Source: Trichobilharzia szidati
Lineage: Eukaryota; Platyhelminthes; Trematoda; Strigeidida; Schistosomatidae
DNA length: 64,000 bases
Assembly (NCBI GenBank): GCA_944472155.2
Contig: OX235279.1
Coordinates: 115,932,110-115,996,109 of the forward strand
Direction of reading: 5' to 3'
Shown here: positions 9,881 to 23,400 of the stretch, piece by piece
Position numbering within the stretch: the first letter of the stretch is position 1
Layout of the letters: every line of letters begins with the position of its first letter
Program-made: the position numbers and the translations under genes
The notes under the pieces: generated by a model
Seen by the model: only the letters and a program-made list of their open reading frames with translations
Told to the model about the DNA's origin: nothing
Database searches by the model: none

Positions 9881-12540
9881 ATTTGATTGCCGACCGGTGA
9901 GGATGGTCAACCAGTTGCAACTGCGGTGGTAAATCGGATAGGAATTATTCACCCAACAACTATGTAGAATGGAAACGGGTGAATTGAACAAGCACTGAGG
10001 CGACCACTGAGCGCTGTTACAGGACAAGCTCTTAGATGGAAGGTCGATGGGAAGCTACGAGCTGGGCGCTGGAGAGAGATGTGGAATAGGTCATGTTTGT
10101 AGGAAGTGGGTAACCATGAAGAATCTCTGGACACTGCCGGCTTTTACGGTCTTCAGACCTCAGGTAACTACATAGGAGAATACAATATTGAAGTTTGGGG
10201 CGAATGCATGTCCTATGGATTGCTAATCTTGCTTCTTCAGTGTCAGTGTTACGCAGAACAAAGCCAGTAATTCATTTACATTCAGATACTACCTTATTCG
10301 CATGATTGGTAAAGGTCAAATCTGAGTATGTCATCCCAAGATCTGTGACTTCGTTCAGTTTTGAGAGGATCTTACCGTAAATATATTGGCACATTCTCGG
10401 TTTCTGACCCCAAAGTGGGCTATATCGCACTTGTCCGTCTTGAAAGTCAGTTGCCATTTTCCCCGCCAATTGCCTAAACTGTTTAATTCGTGTTGGATCT
10501 CAACGCTCATATTACCGTACCCATAATCATATACTATCTTGAAATCATCTGCAAATAGGTATGGCTTTCTATACATGGCCACAGAGACTATGTCACTTAT
10601 AAATAAAAGGAATAGAATAGGGTGAAGAACGCTTCTTTGTATTACACCACTAGTTATCGGCTTTGGTGAAGACAGCTGGCAGTTGATTTTGACTAGCTGC
10701 TCTCTTACTGTGAGAAAAGAATTTATCCATTTGAGAAGCTTTCCACTTATTCCGTAGGATTGGAGCCTTGTTAGGAGTCTGATATGTGGGATTTTATCGA
10801 AGGCCTTGCTAACATCGAGAAATAATGTTGTTACTGAACGCCCATTATCAATGCATTGTGTAATGTAGTCAAAATAATATAAGTGACAAGTAATGCATGA
10901 TCTTCTACTTAAGAAACCGTATTGGGATGGGGATAGCAGGTCATTTGACAGCAAGTACCGAATGATTTGAGTCTTTGCTATATTTTCCATTACACGCGAA
11001 ACTACAGACGTGATGTTGATGGAGCGGTAGTTGTTGATATCAGCTACAGGCCCATATTTACGGACAGATACAATATAAGACTTCTTCCAGCAGGTAGGGT
11101 ATGTCCCATCGCTTAGTGAAATTGAGTATAATTTGAGTAGGAGTAAATTCATGTCACTGCCACCGTTTTTCAGCAGAATGGAAGATATACCATCTGGACC
11201 AATAGTGTTACTAAGCTTAAGATTCGCGACAGCTTTATCAATCTCGTGTGTGGTGAAAAGTATTTCACTTAAACATTCGTCTGTTTAACGTGGGAAATCC
11301 ACGACCTCATCGTTCTCTAAGGTGTATAATCTGGTGAAGTGCTTGCTAAACAGTTCACATATCACTTCAGTGTTTTCGTAAGCAATCCCGTCTAAGTATA
11401 ATATTTTAGGATAAGCTGTTTTGGAGTTTGTTAACTTACTGAGTGGTGGCTAAATGGCCCTCAATTTTCGTTTCTGGGGCTTATATTTTCAAATCTTGAA
11501 TTCTAGTGAGGAGAGACATAATAGCAATTGATGGTGGTAAGCCATGATATGTGTATTATTTTAATGAGTGCTTTCGTGTACTTCTCTTTAACGATGTTGG
11601 AATATAGTCGCTTTGGGGGAATTCGAAGCAATGACGTCATGAATTGAGTTAATATTGTGATAAAAATTATTAAGAATTGCCTCTAAGTCTCGCTCGAAAA
11701 GTGTGAGTCCCAATTAGTGTGTCCAACTAAGTGCTGATACAAGTCCCAGTCAGCATGCGTGTACAATCTTATAGGTGTTTTGCCAGCTTCATCTCTGCGT
11801 TTTGTTTCAGGAAAGATGTCAAAAGAACATATTACTACCTTATGGTCACTACTTAGAAATTCGTGTCCCAAGTGTACTGTGGATAGTGTTACGTTGTTCA
11901 TGAAAATAAGTCTAGGTTATTTCCGAATCTAGTGGGTGAATCTATGTCCACTCTCCAGTGACGATGGGATTCAGGAGATTATCACACCTTTGGGGTACTC
12001 GGAATGAAGGCCATGATACTTCTGGCGTATTGAAATCATCTCCAATAATTTTTTAACTGAATGGAAGATTGGCCTTAGCATTAAAAATGTTGCTGAGCCT
12101 ATCATCAAGCTCCCTGCTGGATGAAGGGGTTCGGTACACACAACCCATCCGTAAAAGTTTATTTCTGAAAATTTTTATTTTGACGCAGTTCGAGTCACTG
12201 AGTTGTGACAGAATTGGGTTTCTGAACTGGGCTGCACACATGGATTGTTCACAGTAAATTAGTTTTCCACCCTCACAGCCTGTTTCTCTGTATACTCGAA
12301 AAAGGTTGCAGTTTACAGTTCTTAGGCTGTCAATAAGGATTTCACTTGTACACCAAGCTTCGGTGATCGCAATCAGTGGCGGTCTGCATATAGAAGCTAA
12401 TGCACTTATTATTAAGTGTTTGCTTAGAACTGATCTAGTATTTATGAGGACAATAGATAAACACTGACATCGTGGTTTCAGCGCGCGGACAACATCTTGA
12501 CAAAATACTTCGTGACCATCCTAAATATGCAAGTTTTTAG
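9880..12540 (-). mobile_element. CR1/SR1-like non-LTR retrotransposon, decayed
   Basis: Read on the minus strand from 12540 down to 9880, the order is endonuclease, reverse transcriptase, C-terminal tail, as in CR1-clade elements. Endonuclease marks include VLINTRSVLSK (about 12420), the ITEAW string, GCVYRTPSS (about 12130) and SDHKVV (about 11840). Reverse transcriptase follows in an open frame of 265 residues. The tail near 10180-10270 contains IRPKLQYC. Several stops and frameshifts interrupt it. Schistosomes carry a CR1-like family named SR1; assignment to it is by resemblance only. Confidence 0.7.
10355..11152 (-). pseudogene. CR1-like reverse transcriptase fragment
   Basis: This is the longest open frame of the CR1-like element and covers the fingers and palm of reverse transcriptase. 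Visible motifs are INNYRSINI, FLDVSKAFDKIPH (catalytic Asp), the primer-grip region GVIQRSVLHPILF and YLFADDFKIV, where FADD holds the paired catalytic Asp residues. The usual PQGSVLGP box reads IQRSVLHP here, a change at a normally conserved Gly and Pro. The frame is closed at both sides by stops, although similarity continues upstream (endonuclease) and downstream (thumb, near 10270-10470). It is a remnant, not a host gene. Confidence 0.8.
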
Positions 12541-14308
12541 ACTGCATACCTAAACTTCACTTTAGAAGTTCGCGTCCTACATATCGCTGAGGCCGTTGTG
12601 ATCCACATTAAGAAACCTAACTTATGTACCCAAGAGAAGCTGGTTCAGACACAGTCCATACTTCGGCCAGCAAGGTTCTAATGTTGTGGAGACTTCCCAA
12701 ATTTTATTTGATATTCTATTTGCTATTGTATTTCTATGCTTGTTACAATTTGTGCATCCTTAGTGAACTGTGATTCCATTGATCTAACTTAAGAAATCGA
12801 CATCATTTAAGAAATATTAATATTGTTATTGACGACTATTCCAGAATATATATAATTGTAGAGCCAAAAGTGAAAACTATCAAAAAGGATATTCTTCGCT
12901 CGATTTTCTTCTAGATATCTGCACGAATATTTTCACCATATTGAAATCTGAATCATTGAATTCGGAAGAAGCGGACTTTCCTTTTGTTTGAATTGGTGTA
13001 AAGGACACCGCGAACTCGCAAAGTGGATTGACTATGCACCACTTTAGCCAGCGTGCTAGACCTTGCCGTTACAGATACAGAATTTGTAAGTATTATTGTA
13101 TCAAGCTTCGCCAAATCCTGTGGTTTGAGACTTGGTTATGTGTTGCGGGACCATAAGATCTCAACAGTTTGCTTAACATCTACACGGACGTATGTCCACT
13201 TCTCGCAGTTGTAGACGAATGCGACACTACTCCAAACTGAAAACGTCCACCGCTTTTATTCAGAAAGGCCTATTTTTACATTTTCATGTAATTGGTTGTG
13301 AAGCCTAGCGGTTATTTCGCATTGATTTCTTATGGTGCCAACAGGATGCCCCCTGTTAATGTTAATGGCAATCATTATTAAATGTATACTTTTAAGACTC
13401 AAACAAAGAGTGCGTTGCCGTTAACGAAGCAGTCCAGGATATACTAGGAGGCTACAAGTCTTTAATCTTTTTCTAATCGGTTTATGTTCTTGTCTAGACC
13501 CTTTTATTGGCGAGTCATTTGACGGCAGTGACTCCACCTTTTCTTGGAGTCAATCCTAAGACAGTGACTCTGCAGCGATTTATTTCCTCCTTGACTTTTG
13601 AACTCCTGCTATCGTCTGGAATGCTTCGACTACGTTTGAAAGAAAAAGAGAATATACATCTGGTTCGTAGTCATCTCTTTGAATTGTTAACATGATTGGG
13701 AGCATCCATTCTTTAGATCGGCCGAACAGTTCTTTTGAAATTTCTTTGCAACATGAGCATGCCATTACCATCCTTGAGCTTTTTCCAGAATTTTAGACCA
13801 TCGGTGTGGAGAACTGCTGGAGATTTGGTGAGCGCAGGTAATTCGTTGATACGCGAGAAGGGACCGAATACGGGGCCACATGGCAATACACTACGTGTTG
13901 TTACTCAGATGGAGAGTTTCGAGTTGGTCCGAATTATTTGCTAACTGTGAGGTATTCCCTAGTCCAGTTGAGCAAGCCAACACTGATTCACTGAGTTTTC
14001 TTAGAGAAAGATATATGGGACTTCTAACTATTGTGGCACTATTATACGTAACAGGTGCAAATTTCGAGTATTTGTTAATTGAGAATTCGAGAGGCGACGA
14101 AATCGACGCTCCTCGTTCGGGAAATTGTCTTTTTAGAATCTAATGTAACCGTAATTGACTTTTAGGGACCATAAAATCAAGCACAGTAATGGCATGTTTG
14201 TGACTTTTGGTTAAGTTGTCATATGCGTTGTTTTACTTTTTGATCGCTTTGTCTATAGCTGATAGCGTCTCTAAGCTGGCCTTTCTTGTAATCTCTTGAT
14301 ATATGTAG
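12541..14308. other. Upstream region of NXF1; first coding exon not located
   Basis: Short open frames exist on both strands (13507-14143), but none resembles the basic N-terminal region of NXF1. The first exon I can support (14309) starts with two bases of a split codon, so at least one coding exon ending in phase 1 must lie upstream, here or farther left. Confidence 0.4.
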
Positions 14309-14445
14309 ATACTGAGGATGGTCGTCATGTTGAAACTACTGAGGCGTATTTACATCGTCGTGACTACGCAGGAAAGTCTGGTGGCCGTAAATCCATGGCT
14401 CCCAGTAACAATATGGAAATGATCAGACGTGCTGTGAGTATGAAT
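14309..14445 (+). CDS. NXF1: NXF1 exon a (first exon identified)
   Basis: Acceptor TAG ends at 14308 and donor GTAAGT begins at 14446. It starts with two bases of a split codon and ends in phase 0. It encodes a charged segment including HRRDYAGKSGGRK, in keeping with the Arg-rich N-terminal part of NXF1. An alternative donor (GTGAGT, 15 or fewer bases upstream) would also keep the frame. This exon rests on splice sites and position, since N-terminal regions are poorly conserved. Confidence 0.65.
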
Positions 14446-17400
14446 GTAAGTCCTCTAAAAGATGCACAGTTTAGGGTGGATTTTAGCAAGCGGTCTTTGA
14501 ATTGCATGTGTGATACCTATTTTTGTAATTAGTTCAGTAGGTTTCTACCTCGCTTAGCAGTACTTCTTAAAGCCTAATTCAAAAAGTTATGAAATTCTGT
14601 GGATCGCATTTGTACTTGTTCTCTGAGGCTATATACAAACTAGGTTCTCGTACATCTGTGAAATTTTATCTTAGATGTACTGATGGAATAAACCCTAACA
14701 CTTCAAAGACTCAGGGATTGACTTGTTACCAGAATGTAATTTCGTTGACTTAGAATATGCAGATGATATAGTCCTGCTCCTAGGTGAAGACGCTGATAAA
14801 ATGCAGTCTTCTCAACACCTTGAGCATCAGTCTTCGAATGTTTGGCATGTGATTCGCTCCTGCTGTCAAATGTAAGATGATGCTACAGGACTGAACAACA
14901 GTGACTAATTCCTAGCTTAAAGAAAGCTAGTGAAGTGGTGGCTACGTGTGTTGACCACTTCACATATTTAGGGAGTTGCATCAGCAAGTTGATCACTGAG
15001 GAAACCTGAGCATGGATACAGAATGCTAGTTTCTCATCGGCCAATTTACACTGTCTCTGACTTAGTAGACGTGGTATCCGACTGTCAATCGAAGGACGTG
15101 TGTGCTGCACAGCAGCAGTTCGCTACGTCCTCCTTTATGGCTGTGAACGAGACATGGCCACTGAAAGTGGAAGACGTGAAAAGGCTAGTTGTTTTTCATC
15201 ATAAGTGCCTGCGTTCTATCTAACATGTTAAGTGGTATAGTAGGGTGAGCAACATTGACATTAGGCTTCCGTCAAGTGGTAGGTAAGGAGAGGAAATCAA
15301 TCGACGATGTTGTGAAGTTGCACCGATTAAGATAGTTCAGACATGTGTTATGTATGCAGGCCTAGCCATCGCCATCCTCGACAATGGGGAATGTTAGCTG
15401 AAATAGGATTGATCAGGTTGGGAAAGAGCTAGTGGTGTGGTCAAACCAAAACATGGCTTCATCAATCGATGAAATCCACAAAGGTTAGTTTAAGCCGACC
15501 ATGTAGAAAGATGTAGACTTCTTGGTTGGGGTCCTCGGGATGGTAAACCCCAATGGCTGGAGAAAATAGGTGATATGGCTCAAAATCGTTCTCAACGGCG
15601 CAGATGCATCCACTCCTTGTGTCTTATAATACCCAATGAAACTACATAGTTCTTCAATATTACTATTATTTTTGCCTTATATGTATGTTCACTGTCTCTA
15701 TTTTGCATTTCTCACTTTTCTCTCTTGTGTATGTTACATTGAGTGTGGCAACTCGAACTGCTGGACATCTGTGCAAAGTTCTATGTTTAAGCCAGTTAGT
15801 CAGGTGTGGATATTCTATTGGGCTTAAGTGATGCGTACTGACTTAGTGAGATAAACCTTAGTTGTCTCAGTCGTCTCACTGTTTCGGCTAACTTTTTCTC
15901 TATCTTTTCAGTCAAATCCAGAGAAGTTGAGGTTTTTTGGAATTCTTGATTTTCAATAAGAATAGTATTCATCTTCTCGAAGTAAAACACTTTGTTCATG
16001 ATATCCACTACTGAACGCTTATCCCATCTTGCTAATACTATTTTATCTCATTTTTGGTCTCAATACTGTCCAAGTTGTGTTTACTACTTACATAATTGTG
16101 GCATCCACAATGCTGCGTGTATGCCACAGCTTGTGTATAAACTCTTTGAAAACAAGCTCATGGTACGATTTCTCTACTTTAGGAGGACATCTAACTGTAT
16201 AAATCAGAACCACAGCATATATAAGTATCAGGTATCTTGTGAATTATTTTATCGTTCAGTATACCCACTGGTCACATTCAAGAGATTTATTAATTATATT
16301 ATTTTTTGAGTGTGGATCTCCTAAGCTGTTTTTCTACTAAACAGAAAGCCATCAAAGGTTGTTTTGCGGTAGGCAGTATGGAAACAAATAGTACTACTAG
16401 TCATTCACATACGTATTTAGGTCTTAATATTTAGTATTTAATCGTGTTTGTAAAATATTTTGTATTTAGTTAGTAAGTGGGTCGGGAACTTCTGGGGTCA
16501 CTTCTCAAAACAGCGGTTTGGCTGCAGGAGAGGTGTGGGTCAGAATTACCGTTGTCAATGGTGCTAACCATTCTCCCACCGGCCTTCAGCGAATAATTAT
16601 TGCAGCTGTCGGGACTCAACTGCGGTTCTACAATACATGTGTGGAGGGTAAAAACTTTCTAACGTATGCCAAAGTTAGACAGAAAGAGGTAAGTTACATT
16701 TGTATACATCTTTATTTGTCTAACCAACATGTAACTAAATAAAGGTGTGCAAACTGTCGAAAAAAATTAAACCAGGCAAAGATCACGTGTGCACAGAAGG
16801 ACAATGTTACTTAATTTTAATACAGGATAGAAGTCTCATGGTATTGATATATTACTCGTAGACTTCACGAGTAGTCACATACGGGACGGACGACGCACAA
16901 AATATATTGACATGCTTAGTAAGGATAAATTTTCATCAGACCGAGCAAAAGTCAAGAATGAAAGCGGGATGTGATAACGATATTTGCTACCTTGCTATGA
17001 CCGCATCTGCTTTCCAGTCGAACATTAATTAGGCGCACATTTAGTCGGTAACTGTGTTTTCGCCAGCTGATATAGACTGGCAGGAATTTATCTTGATCAG
17101 TATATTTGGAATAATCAATAGTCCTTTGCATATAAATTGAAACTGTCTTTTATGGGTTGGGCGTTGTTTGCATCTTGTCTCCTATGCTAAGTGGTACGAT
17201 TTTGTGAGCAATATTGAGGCTAACTGCGGGGTGTTAGTAGGGTTCATCAGTCGGTTAGGTTGCGAAGTTGCAAGTGCTGACTACCGGGCTGGGGACTTAG
17301 AGACGATGAAAACGTACTGTAAATGGAGCTGCCATAATTTAAAGTATCGCAAAACGAAAAAGCAAGAATTTAGTGCTACTCCATTAGGGAAAGATGAATA

Positions 17401-20400
17401 TAGAATTCCTAGCTACATAAGTTTACGTCAATAATAATTGTCTACTCGATTTTATAGATTAATGATGTGTGGGTACTGTTAGCTTTTTTCTGCAAGTTTG
17501 GGTGAACGTTTGCATGGGTATCACATACCAGTCATTTAGAACAACGAATGGGTCCTCGTTTGTGTGATTGTGGTGAGAGCTGTCTACTAGCCAAATTGGT
17601 AGACAATAATTTACGTCAATGTTTACGTTCTCAAGATTGGTCGTCAGAAAATATGAACAAGACTGATTCAAAAAACGACCACAGCAGACTTTGGGTCGGC
17701 GGATACAGTTAACATATAGATGATCTGACAGTCAAGAAACAGTCACAAAGAGATGAAAGAATAATAAGTGAGAAACAACCAATTAGAAGACTGTGTTTGT
17801 TTGCTTAACTAATCTATAATAATGTACATGAAAATGTATAAATATGCTTTGATTTCCTTAATAAATGATCTGTTGCCTGGCCCTTGTCTTCTGTTGTTAC
17901 ATGATTACTCTGTCACGTCCAGATCATAATACTAAAGCCATCTTATTAAAATATTTAGGTCCGTAAAAACCCAACGCTACAGTAGAGCAGTGCTGTTACA
18001 CAGGATACATGTTTTACTAATAAGTAAAACATTTGGGTTGCAAAATGGCACAGAAATACAAAAAGACTTTGGTTTTCTGCCAGGTTATTTGTATCTACCA
18101 TTTTATCTAGGTTGCTGTTAAGTGTGAATTAGGTAGGTAATTTAGTACTCCTAACTAAGTCATTTTGTCAAGTAGTAGTGATACAAATAAGCTTTGAAGT
18201 AGTTTACGTGATGTTCAGTAAGATTATGTACTTGCATGTACAGGTTTAAGTTTGACAAAGCCACGGGGATCATTGTTGTCATAATAGCTGATGCTGTGTG
18301 CCGATGAGGTTGTGAGTGTGCATTCTCTGAGATGGATTATCACACGTAAAGTATATTTGTAACAACAGAAGACAACAAAGAGAAGAAAGTAGAAATACAT
18401 AATATAGACAGTAAACAGAGGTGAGAGACAAACATTGCCCGACGAGGAAGGCGATGACTAGGCATACGTAACACATGTCCTAATCATCTCAGTCGATGTA
18501 ATTTCACAGCCTCATCGATCGATTTCCCCTCCTTACCTAGCACTCGACGCCTGACCTCAATATTGCTCACCTTATCGTACCACTTCACACGGGATATAGA
18601 ACGTAGACACCTATGATCAAAGACAGCTTGTAACAACAGAAGACAAGGGCCAGGCAACAGATCGTTTATTAAAGAAAATCAACACATATTTATAGATTTT
18701 AATGTACATTATTGTAGATGATTGTTAGTAGAGAATACAGTCTGTTGATTGTTTGTTTCTCACAGAAAGTTAACCTTGCATCGCTTTGTGGCTGTGTCAG
18801 ATCATCCATATGCTAACTGTATCCGCCTACGCAAAGCCTTTGTTCTCATTTTCTCACCACCAATATTGGAGACATAAACATTGACGTCAATTACTGTCTA
18901 CAAGCTTTGGCTAGCAGCCATCTCTCACCACATGTTCATGTCAGTCTGTGTTAACGGTTAACTCTCAATAGAAAAGATACACAGAAACCAGGTCAGGGTA
19001 TTACAGCAGTTTATTAGGTTAACTATATTTGTAGATTGCATCTCAGAGAATTTTAAAATTTTTAAGCTTACGTGGTTCATGATGTAAAATGATCTATCAC
19101 ACTTTATTAGCATTGATCTATTTACTTGAATTTGAGTATACGCAATGCTTGCAGCGTAATTACTAGACTGTGAAGATTGTAATGCCGTAGTAGCCTTGAC
19201 CTGTATTGCTGCCATTCTCAATGCATAGAATTGTCCAAAAGTGGTGTGACTCTCCAGCTTATATGTCAGGTACGCAATGTATGAATTAATCCACTGTTTG
19301 CCTAAGCCACCTTTTATGCTATTCGTAGCCCATAATACAAAATTTCACATTTTATTACATTTTTGTTCTACCTGCGTTTTTGCTCTGTTATTGCACTTAG
19401 TGTGACTGGCTTTACAGTTCCCAGGATGATTTATTTCCAACTAATATGCGTCTAATGGTTTCATTTTGGTGGAGTTTAGTACTAAGTGTTGATATCCATT
19501 GATTCTAAATATTTACGTTCCTTGAATGCAAGATGACTGAGTTATTATCAAGCAATGCTAAAATATTGACCGGGTATAAACATTGTTTTATCCTTATAAT
19601 CTACACTTTTTCAGGTTCACAATTACCGCAAATCTCTACAGAATGCACGTGATGCACTTCAAGGCTCACAGTTGATTACTGACATTACAATTGTCCCAGA
19701 ACCTCGAGTTCCTTCCATCTCAGATAAAATGTCAAGGTCGGAATCAATAAACAGTACACCTCTACCAGAAACTTGGATAGAAGCGTTAAAACAGTGTTTC
19801 GTACAACGCTATCAGCCTAACACACGCACTTTGGATCTATCTTCGTTACATACAGATCCTGATCTCCTTAGTCAAGGTCTGTATTTGCCTCTAAACAAAC
19901 AAGCCGTTGTCCATGCTCTAATTGCTATTTTGAAACAAAACCAGGCACAGGTAAATATTTTCGGTCAGAAAAAAACTTTGACTTTTTACAAAATTCTTGT
20001 CTTACATACAATTTTTTTTGTTTAGACAACAGTAATAGTTATTGATGCATGCCATGCAACAGCGTTAATATAGACTGTAAAATACTAGCAAACTATTTCA
20101 ATGTTTTTCAGGTCGGTAATAGTTTTCTCTCTTCATTTCTTGTAACTGGTTTCAGAAGGATGACGATTCAAGTTATATTCTGATGTTGCAAAACCAATGT
20201 AGGTACCCATCATAATTAAGCGCCAAAGCTGAATGTTCGATATGATATTGCATAACCGAGAAACTCATTTCTTTGGGGGTTCAACTTGACTCAGTTATAA
20301 TGGAAATCAAATTTCTATTTATGCTTCCTTATATGTAACGAATGAGTGGAACAAGTGGCTTTTTCATTTTGTGTGCCTACATGCCGATGTATGCTAGTCA

Positions 20401-23400
20401 GTGGATTTAGTTGTATTACAACAAATATTTAATAAATTCCTTTTTTATTTTCTCAAGCTCTCAGTACTCAATTTGTCAAGCAACCGCCTGACCCATCTGA
20501 ACGCTTTCTCTCCCTTGTCTTCAACAAGTGCTGGATGCACTCCTGTATCAATTGAGCGCATAGACCTCAGTTCGAATCCTTTAAGTGGAATACCGATTCT
20601 TTCCGGTCTTCGAGACATTGTTGGTCTAGTCGAACTTGATTTAACTGAAACTCCACTCTTGTCCAAATTCCATCCAAACGACCGAGTGTTTGCAGCGTGA
20701 GTGTACACTGTTATCCATTTATCTGCGATCCTTGGCCTCCATCCCGGCTGGTAGTCAATCTCGCGGCATATGGTGCTCATATCTTCCAAAAACTGGATGT
20801 ATAATTTTGTCCATTATCTGTTGATAAGTTTGAGTTTTGTTTCTTGTCAATAGAGATAAATCTAATTGTTTTCCCCATTTTAAAATAAGCTGTTATTTTA
20901 GGGCAGCGTAGAACATGTGTATTCTTTGATCAGTTTCTGAAATTACCTCAGGATAAACAATCTCAACCAATGAGACTACTGCAAAGCAAGTCAGTTACGT
21001 CTTGAGCTTCTCTTTGAAGGGCTTCAGTTTGCATCTAGTAGTATTAATTATAATACCTGGGATAATCATAGTCAAAAGAATCAAGTATAACACAGGAGTA
21101 GTAATCAAAGCTTATATCATGATATACGTCCTTTGCAGGAGTTTAAACGGTTGTCATCTAAATGTACCAACAGTTGCGAAATCCGTCTGTGCTATATGTT
21201 CAAATCATTTTATGCTGCACGTCTGTACATTGCAATATGCTTAAGTTTTCCTATAACTCCAAGTGTGAATGACATAATGAGGCTTACTTCCTAAGATGCA
21301 ATCAAAGTTGTTGCAAAGCCCTCATATTCTATCGATTACAGTACATTCACTGTTTGCAGTGCTCACTAAAGTGAGCATCTTTTTTGGTTGCGATACGTTA
21401 ACGTGTAAGTGGACAGAACTTTTTCAACTAAATCTCACATAGTTTAACGAATAAATATTGAACATCAAGGGTTTATGGTAATTTCTCAATAGAATGATAA
21501 GATTTGGCAGCTGATAATCTTAACTCCATGTGAATAAAGTAAAGACAACATTTTGCAGAATAATATGTTGCCATCATGTATTTCGCCGACTTCTCATCAG
21601 CTGCTTCCAGCTTGCAAATCTTACTTGATGTCACTTGACAGGAGGTTCCGGGCTTATTAACAATAACTCTATTAATTATTAAGGTCAACAAGTCAGAGAG
21701 GTTTGTGATAACAAGGATAATGAAAAGTGGCATGACTACACAAATATTCGATAGGTATAATAGATAAAACCTTAAAAAACAGCAAGTTAATTGTGAACTA
21801 TGATTTAGCAAATTATCTTTTACTTACTGTCTTTCTAAGTTAGCGGTAAACATTGTCATTTAAGGTGATTTATATTCAAGATACTGGTGTATTTATGTGG
21901 TTAGATGATTAATAATTTTAGTTTACTAATATGCATCTCACAGCTTTTCCTTTTCAAAGAGCTACCTAATTTCATTCGTTTCATTCTCCATTCTGGGATT
22001 TTGTTCCCTGAAATCCCTCTGTGTCAACCTAGTAAACTGCAAAAGATTTTGCCGACTATCAAACGCTTGGTGAGTTGTAACTGTTGTGTAATTCTTGTGC
22101 AAAATTCTCATACAAAGTGTTTATCAAGTTATTTATAAATTCATACTATACTATGAAATATATATTCACAACTTGAAAATTACATGTTTCCTTCTCATAT
22201 TCCAGTAGATTGGCAAAGTGCTTGTTTTTTCATATTTTAATCCCTCACGGAACTATCCGACTCATTAGTCTACATTTTTTTTGCGCCTAACCAACATCTT
22301 TGTGGTGATATGTTAATTAGGAATATTGGCATTTTAACAAACGCCACTCCCCGTGTCACTACGTAAACTTTCATATTTTATATTTTTAATAATAATAATA
22401 ATCTACTTTATTCCAAAAACAGTACTTGTAATACAGAATGGGATTCTCAGCATTTGTCACAAGCTAGTCCTATTGTTAAGACGTAAGGGCATTAAATGTT
22501 TCACGTCCCATCTTTTCGCTGAGTCAAAAAGCTCAATAGAAAGTATGCAAAAATGCACTAAGGAGAAATATATACTGGCTAAAGCCGTATAAATGAGACA
22601 GTTGTATCAGTGGTAAAAATAAAAAATAGTTCAAACATGTGTGTCGTTTCTCCGTTTATTATCTTACTTTGAGGGCTGATTTAAAATCCTCACTGACTTC
22701 GTTATCACTCTTTATCAATACTTCAAACCCTTAATTCACCTAACTCAGTATCTTAAGTAAATTTGATATCTCTTAGTGCTGATATTATTGTACTGTCGAG
22801 TTACTAAAATGCAACTGTCCTTCACCCGTGTTTTACTATTTCAGAATGGACAAGATTTACCACAGACCGTACAGTTCGCAATTGAGCAAGGTTCTGATTC
22901 AACTAAACCACAACCGAAACCGCTGCCTCAGTCAATACAAGGTTATTTCCCAAATGATGAAGTTAAAACAGCTTTGCTAAGTTTTCTGAAACTGTGAGTT
23001 TTTCCGTATACTGTTGATATTATGGTTTGAAATTGCCTACTGATCATAGAATTGTCACGTCTAAGTAATGATTTATCCGATTCAAACTAATAGTCGTGCT
23101 TTAAAACGTGTAATTCGGTATGGGAATAGTGCAGCGAAATTTATTGCGAATGTAAAGGCCTAGGCACAAGTGACCACTTAATCCAGAATGGTGCAAAAAT
23201 GTTTAATACTGAAATGATATCACTCTCACTGGACAACAAAATATGCATTGCACATATTTCATTAGGTGGCTTGACTGATGCACTATTTATTTGTGTTATT
23301 ACTTGATGCCATCTCTATTTTCTCACCAAGACGATTGGCAGTTAAATGTCAATAAAACAAGTGGTTCGTTGGTATTTTTTCAGTTTTGATCTCATTCTAT

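Noticed and set aside
16861..17440. Open frame 17168-17434 as an additional NXF1 exon
   Set aside because: The phases of exons b and c already join directly and encode a continuous RRM; an extra exon is not needed.
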